Shown piece by piece: positions 61,062 through 64,000 of a stretch of 64,000 nt of DNA. This stretch comes from Mammaliicoccus sp. Dog046 (GTDB lineage: Bacteria; Bacillota; Bacilli; Staphylococcales; Staphylococcaceae): positions 310,001 through 374,000 of the forward strand of contig NZ_CP120131.1 in NCBI RefSeq assembly GCF_034039665.1. Direction: 5' to 3'. The notes below the pieces were generated by a model that was not told the origin of the DNA, made no database searches, and was given only the letters and a program-made list of their open reading frames with translations. The translations under genes were made by a program, and so were the position numbers. Positions within the stretch are counted from its first letter, which is position 1; each line of letters starts with the position of its first letter.

Positions 61062-61391
61062 ATGATACCTGTAGTTAAAGCATATACAAATGAGAAAGAC
61101 TTAGAAGCGGATATTAACACATTAAAAGACCAAGGGATTAGTCAAAAAGATATTTATATATTAACAGAAAACGAAGCACATACAGAACGTATTGTAGAAG
61201 AAACAGAATATAAAAATATTAATTATAATCGAAAAAGTATTGGCGGTTTTGAGTATAAAGAGGACGAATTGTTACGGAAGTTAGAAGTACTCAATGTCGC
61301 TAAACCAGAAGCAGAACGATATGTAGAAGATATTAAACAAGGAAAAGTAATATTGATTGTAACTGATCAAAGAATCAAAGGGGTGTTATAA
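61062..61391 (+). CDS. General stress protein 17M-like (YflT domain) protein
   Basis: A 109-residue protein. MIPVVKAYTNEKDLEADINT, LKDQGISQKDIYILTENEAH and the C-terminal KQGKVILIVTD match the YflT/GSP17M domain found in SigB-controlled stress proteins of Bacillus and staphylococci. Biochemical role unknown. ATG 61062 has GGAGG 7 nt upstream; 61044 would start inside that ribosome site. Second gene after the SigB-type promoter. Confidence 0.85.
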   Translation: MIPVVKAYTNEKDLEADINTLKDQGISQKDIYILTENEAHTERIVEETEYKNINYNRKSIGGFEYKEDELLRKLEVLNVAKPEAERYVEDIKQGKVILIVTDQRIKGVL

Positions 61392-61392
61392 C

Positions 61393-61426
61393 AAAAAATC
61401 CGAGGCTGAATGCCTCGGATTTTTTG
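61393..61426. terminator. Bidirectional terminator
   Basis: AAATCCGAGGC pairs with GCCTCGGATTT around TGAAT with A- and T-runs, between convergent genes. Confidence 0.9.
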
Positions 61427-61430
61427 TTTA

Positions 61431-61985
61431 TTAAACTTTTAAAATACTACGAAATCCTCTAGCAGCATAATAAGAATCGGCGCCATTATGGTACGTGAAT
61501 ACAGTATCGTAACGGAAGTCACAGAATAATGCGCCACCTAAGTTACGTATTTTTTCTGGTGTTGCTACCCAACTAGATGACTTTTTATCGAATTCACCTA
61601 ATGTTTGTAAATGTCTATATTGTTCCTCAGTAAGCATAGAAACGTTCATTTCGTTTGCCATATCCATCGCACTGTTAGCAGGTTTATGTTTTTTTCTAGC
61701 ATCTAATGCAGCTCTGTCATAACAAACACTGCGTCGACCTTTAGGGCTTTCTTTAGAACAATCTACAAAAATATATTGTCCATCTTCGAAACCGATGACA
61801 TCAGGTTCACCTTCAGTCTTTTCCATTTCATTAAGTGACCAAAGTTTATCTTGGTTTAAATTAAGTTGATCTTCAACTGCAGACCATTCAATATTTTCAT
61901 GTCGTTCTGGAAATTTTTCAAAACGTTTTTTTAAAGTTTCAAAAAGCGCAGTTTGTTCGTCTTGTGTAATTTTTGGTGATGTCAT
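61431..61985 (-). CDS. DUF4256 family protein
   Basis: A 184-residue soluble protein matching DUF4256: EGEPDVIGFEDGQYIFVDCS, ESPKGRRSVCYDRAALDARK, AMDMANEMNVSMLTEEQYR and the C-terminal GALFCDFRYDTVFTYHNGAD followed by SYYAARGFRS. Function unknown. Length is typical. GGGG lies before the ATG. Read convergently to the stress operon. Confidence 0.88.
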   Translation of the reverse strand: MTSPKITQDEQTALFETLKKRFEKFPERHENIEWSAVEDQLNLNQDKLWSLNEMEKTEGEPDVIGFEDGQYIFVDCSKESPKGRRSVCYDRAALDARKKHKPANSAMDMANEMNVSMLTEEQYRHLQTLGEFDKKSSSWVATPEKIRNLGGALFCDFRYDTVFTYHNGADSYYAARGFRSILKV

Positions 61986-62067
61986 TGCAATTCCCCTTTA
62001 TACTTTTCTTTTATTTTAGCAAATTCTAATTTTATTAAAAGTAATATGAGGCGTGAGGTGAGGGGGA

Positions 62068-62231
62068 GTCGTAGATTAACTTCCGAGTTAAGCGACAAGA
62101 TACCCAAAGTCGTAGATTAACTTTCGAATTAAGCGACGAGATCGCCTAAGTCGTAGATTAACTTCTGAATTAAGCGACGAGATGACTGAAGTCGTAGATT
62201 AACTTCTGAATTAAGCGACGATCTCTAAAAT
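62068..62231. repeat. Four 41-bp repeat units (type A)
   Basis: GTCGTAG at 62068, 62109, 62150 and 62191, exactly 41 bp apart, in a divergent promoter region upstream of the cold-shock gene. GTGAGGTGAGGGGG lies directly left and TTCACCCTCCCCACT directly right. The rest of this 475-bp gap is the cspA promoter and leader. Confidence 0.93.
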
Positions 62232-62306
62232 TCACCCTCCCCACTAGTATTTTTAACGTCATTTACGATATAAAATTAAAATAAAAGTGTTAATTTAACA
62301 TAATGC

Positions 62307-62335
62307 TTTACAATTCTTAACAGATAGCGTATAGT
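62307..62335 (+). promoter_or_regulatory. Promoter and long leader of the cold-shock gene
   Basis: TTTACA (62307-62312), 17 bp, TATAGT (62330-62335). Transcription from here leaves a leader of about 120 nt before the ATG, as known for cold-shock mRNAs whose leaders sense temperature. Confidence 0.7.
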
Positions 62336-62462
62336 AGTCATCAAGTGATATTTCGACATTAAATTAATTGGTAGTTTTATTCATTGTTAATAAAGTCCAT
62401 TTAAGTTTGAAGATTGATTATTGCAAATATATCGTGCAAAAGCACACAGGAGGACTTTTATT

Positions 62463-62663
62463 ATGAATAAAGGTACAGTAAAATGGTTTAACGCAGAAAA
62501 AGGTTATGGTTTCATCGAAGGAGAAAATGGTAGCGACGTATTCGTACATTTCTCATCAATCCAAACTGAAGGTTACAAATCATTAGACGAAGGCGCTTCA
62601 GTTACTTTCGACATCGAAGAAGGTCAACGTGGACCTCAAGCAGTTAACGTTGTTAAAAACTAA
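62463..62663 (+). CDS. cspA: Cold-shock protein (CspA family)
   Basis: A 66-residue five-stranded OB-fold nucleic-acid chaperone. [18 protein letters not shown] begins the fold with RNP1 (KGYGFIEG); RNP2 is VFVHFS, and [12 protein letters not shown] ends it. It melts RNA secondary structure in the cytoplasm. ATG 62463 follows AGGAGG by 9 nt; the open frame extends 14 codons upstream into the leader but is not the start. Confidence 0.95.
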   Translation: MNKGTVKWFNAEKGYGFIEGENGSDVFVHFSSIQTEGYKSLDEGASVTFDIEEGQRGPQAVNVVKN

Positions 62664-62677
62664 TATTAGTTTAGTTA

Positions 62678-62710
62678 AACTGGGACATAATATAATGTCT
62701 CAGTTTTTTT
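62678..62710 (+). terminator. Terminator of cspA
   Basis: AAACTGGGACAT and ATGTCTCAGTTT around AATATA, followed by T-run. Confidence 0.88.
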
Positions 62711-62811
62711 ATGCTTATTTTTAATTGATTGACTATTCTGAATTTAATTATTCGCTTTATCTGCGATGTAATGGTTAAATAAATATAACAAGTGATAAGG
62801 AGGTTATATTT

Positions 62812-63321
62812 ATGCCAGAAGTTCAACATTTAACATTTGGAAACAAAGATGCAGAACATACTGTGGAAGCATTTATTAATTTCGCGTGTCCGTATTGTTT
62901 AAATTATTTTAAAGCAGCTGATGCAATTTTAAATGATTATATCGAAGATGGTCGTGTGCATTATGTTATTAAACATTTCGATAAAACAAAAGAACGTTTG
63001 TTAAAAGGGACAGTAGCCAATCTTTATTTAGATTACAATGATCCTGATGAAACATTGAAAATCATTCGTCACTTATTCGAGACGCAAGATGAATGGACTT
63101 TGAATTTTGAAACGATTGAACGAAAAATGGAAAATGAATTAGCATTATCTCCTCAAAAAAATGCAGGTGATCGATCGATAGCCATTCATCAAGAAACTTT
63201 TGAAAGAGACATTAAAGGTGTTCCAGTTATTTTTATTGATGGTAAAGCGTTTGATTTCGACTCTACTGAAGATGATCTTCAAACGATTCAGCAAAAATTA
63301 ATTACTGCTTTAGATAAATAA
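62812..63321 (+). CDS. DsbA-family thioredoxin-like oxidoreductase
   Basis: A 169-residue cytoplasmic protein: AFINFACPYCLNYFKAADA carries the CPYC active site; GVPVIFIDGKAF carries the cis-proline loop. In between lies the helical insertion typical of DsbA/DsbG-like folds. No signal peptide. Probably a thiol-disulfide oxidoreductase of the DsbA-like group used in redox stress. AAGGAGG precedes the ATG. Confidence 0.88.
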   Translation: MPEVQHLTFGNKDAEHTVEAFINFACPYCLNYFKAADAILNDYIEDGRVHYVIKHFDKTKERLLKGTVANLYLDYNDPDETLKIIRHLFETQDEWTLNFETIERKMENELALSPQKNAGDRSIAIHQETFERDIKGVPVIFIDGKAFDFDSTEDDLQTIQQKLITALDK

Positions 63322-63338
63322 ATCGCAATCATTTGTAG

Positions 63339-63386
63339 AGTGAAATGGTGTAATCCGTGTGATACACCGTCACTCTCATTTTTTTG
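63339..63386 (+). terminator. Terminator of the DsbA-like gene
   Basis: GAGTGA/TCACTC and GGTGTA/TACACC stacked arms, followed by T7. Confidence 0.8.
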
Positions 63387-63475
63387 TGCACTATTTACAG
63401 AAAATTTCAAGTTGACTGAATTTTTTAAAAGATATAGAATTGAAGATATTTTTAAATTTAGAGAGAAGGTATATT

Positions 63476-64000
63476 GTGTCGAATCAGTCATACAAACGTG
63501 ATATGAAACAACGTCATATTATGTTACTTAGTTTTGGTGGAGTAATTGGGACAGGATTGTTTTTAAGTTCGGGTTATACTTTGCAACAAGCAGGTCCTTT
63601 AGGAACGATGATATCTTATGTGATTGGTGCGATTCTTGTATATCTCGTCATGTTATGTCTAGGGCAATTAGCAATTGAACATCCTGTAACAGGAGGGTTT
63701 CATGTATATGCTTCGAAATATATTCATCCAGCTATTGGATATATCGTTGCGTGGTTTTATTGGCTAACATGGACAGTCGCACTCGGTTCAGAGTTTACTG
63801 CGGTAGGTATATTAATGCAAAAATGGTTGCCAGATGTACCTGTATACATATTTTCTATTGTGTCTATTGTACTCGTGCTCGTATTTAATATTGTATCAAC
63901 GAAGTTTTATGCTGAAGTTGAATTTTATTTTTCATTGGTGAAAGTGCTAGCGATTGTTATTTTTATTGCGTTAGGTATACTCACGCTAGTAGGTATCGTT
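63476..64000 (+). CDS. AAT-type amino acid permease, 3' end cut off by window edge
   Basis: The first 175 residues of an APC permease. [20 protein letters not shown] then [12 protein letters not shown] is the first-helix motif in the LysP/RocE-like branch; [17 protein letters not shown] is the conserved loop after helix 2. GTG at 63476 has AGAAGG 6 nt upstream. Five or six membrane helices are present before the edge. Likely a lysine, arginine or similar carrier; not decidable from the fragment. Confidence 0.87.
   Translation, partial: MSNQSYKRDMKQRHIMLLSFGGVIGTGLFLSSGYTLQQAGPLGTMISYVIGAILVYLVMLCLGQLAIEHPVTGGFHVYASKYIHPAIGYIVAWFYWLTWTVALGSEFTAVGILMQKWLPDVPVYIFSIVSIVLVLVFNIVSTKFYAEVEFYFSLVKVLAIVIFIALGILTLVGIV

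Noticed and set aside
1-64000. Prophage, insertion sequence, integrase or restriction/defence genes
   Set aside because: No transposase, integrase, capsid, nuclease or methyltransferase coding sequence was found in either strand.

Overview
The window is low-GC Firmicute DNA, most likely from a staphylococcal relative; a Mammaliicoccus (Staphylococcus sciuri group) species is my tentative guess. Supporting signs are a SceD/IsaA-type secreted transglycosylase ending in NNWW, a class III fructose-bisphosphatase very close to the S. aureus form, a phnC-phnE-phnE-phnD plus secreted protein plus 5'-nucleotidase block, strong AAGGAGG ribosome sites, and a staphylococcal intergenic element (GGCTGGGACATAA ... 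TGTCCCGCTCC). No rRNA, tRNA, phage or insertion sequence was seen.

Layout. 1-1.98 kb: 3'-truncated PRD-type PTS-controlled regulator. 2.1-2.9 kb: 19-unit tandem repeat array. 3-13.7 kb: transporters and single genes (amino acid permeases, a cre-controlled sugar-acid MFS carrier, MntH behind an MntR-like box, a quinone-oxidoreductase-like enzyme behind a palindromic operator, LysE, another MFS). 13.7-15.8 kb: TPP riboswitch, tenA and a ylmB-like deformylase (thiamin salvage). 16-22.3 kb: VOC protein, PAP2 phosphatase, LCP protein, fructosamine kinase, CynX-like carrier, amino acid permease. 22.4-24.6 kb: 39-bp repeat array, sceD and a long AT-rich gap. 24.6-29.7 kb: a GntR-controlled acid-sugar cluster (hydroxyacid dehydrogenase, DUF1537 kinase, GntP permease) and a cyclase-family hydrolase. 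30-38 kb: GtrA, azoreductase, phosphonate-type ABC uptake genes, a secreted protein and a cytoplasmic 5'-nucleotidase. 38.2-38.9 kb: compound repeat block. 39-48.2 kb: a second acid-sugar catabolic operon (DUF1537 kinase, Fe-alcohol dehydrogenase, PdxA2, Asp-box sialidase-like protein, DapA-like aldolase, SLC13-like carrier, VOC protein) divergent from a PrpR-like regulator whose sigma-54 ATPase domain is degenerate. 48.4-56.5 kb: SRPBCC and ABM proteins, a MurI homologue lacking both catalytic cysteines, a 41-bp repeat array, a heterodimeric ABC exporter and fbp. 56.6-60.5 kb: TPP-riboswitch operon tenI-thiO-thiS-thiG-thiF (minus strand). 60.6-64 kb: a SigB-type two-gene stress operon, DUF4256, cold-shock protein, DsbA-like protein and a 3'-truncated amino acid permease.

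Two themes stand out. First, two separate carbon-acid catabolic modules share DUF1537 kinases, and CcpA-type (cre) sites occur in this region. Second, the intergenic spaces carry at least seven families of interrupted palindromes, most of them in tandem arrays with strictly fixed period (41, 39, 52 or 130 bp, no indel between units). Every convergent gene gap longer than 100 bp holds at least one copy. This repeat system is the best candidate for something undescribed.
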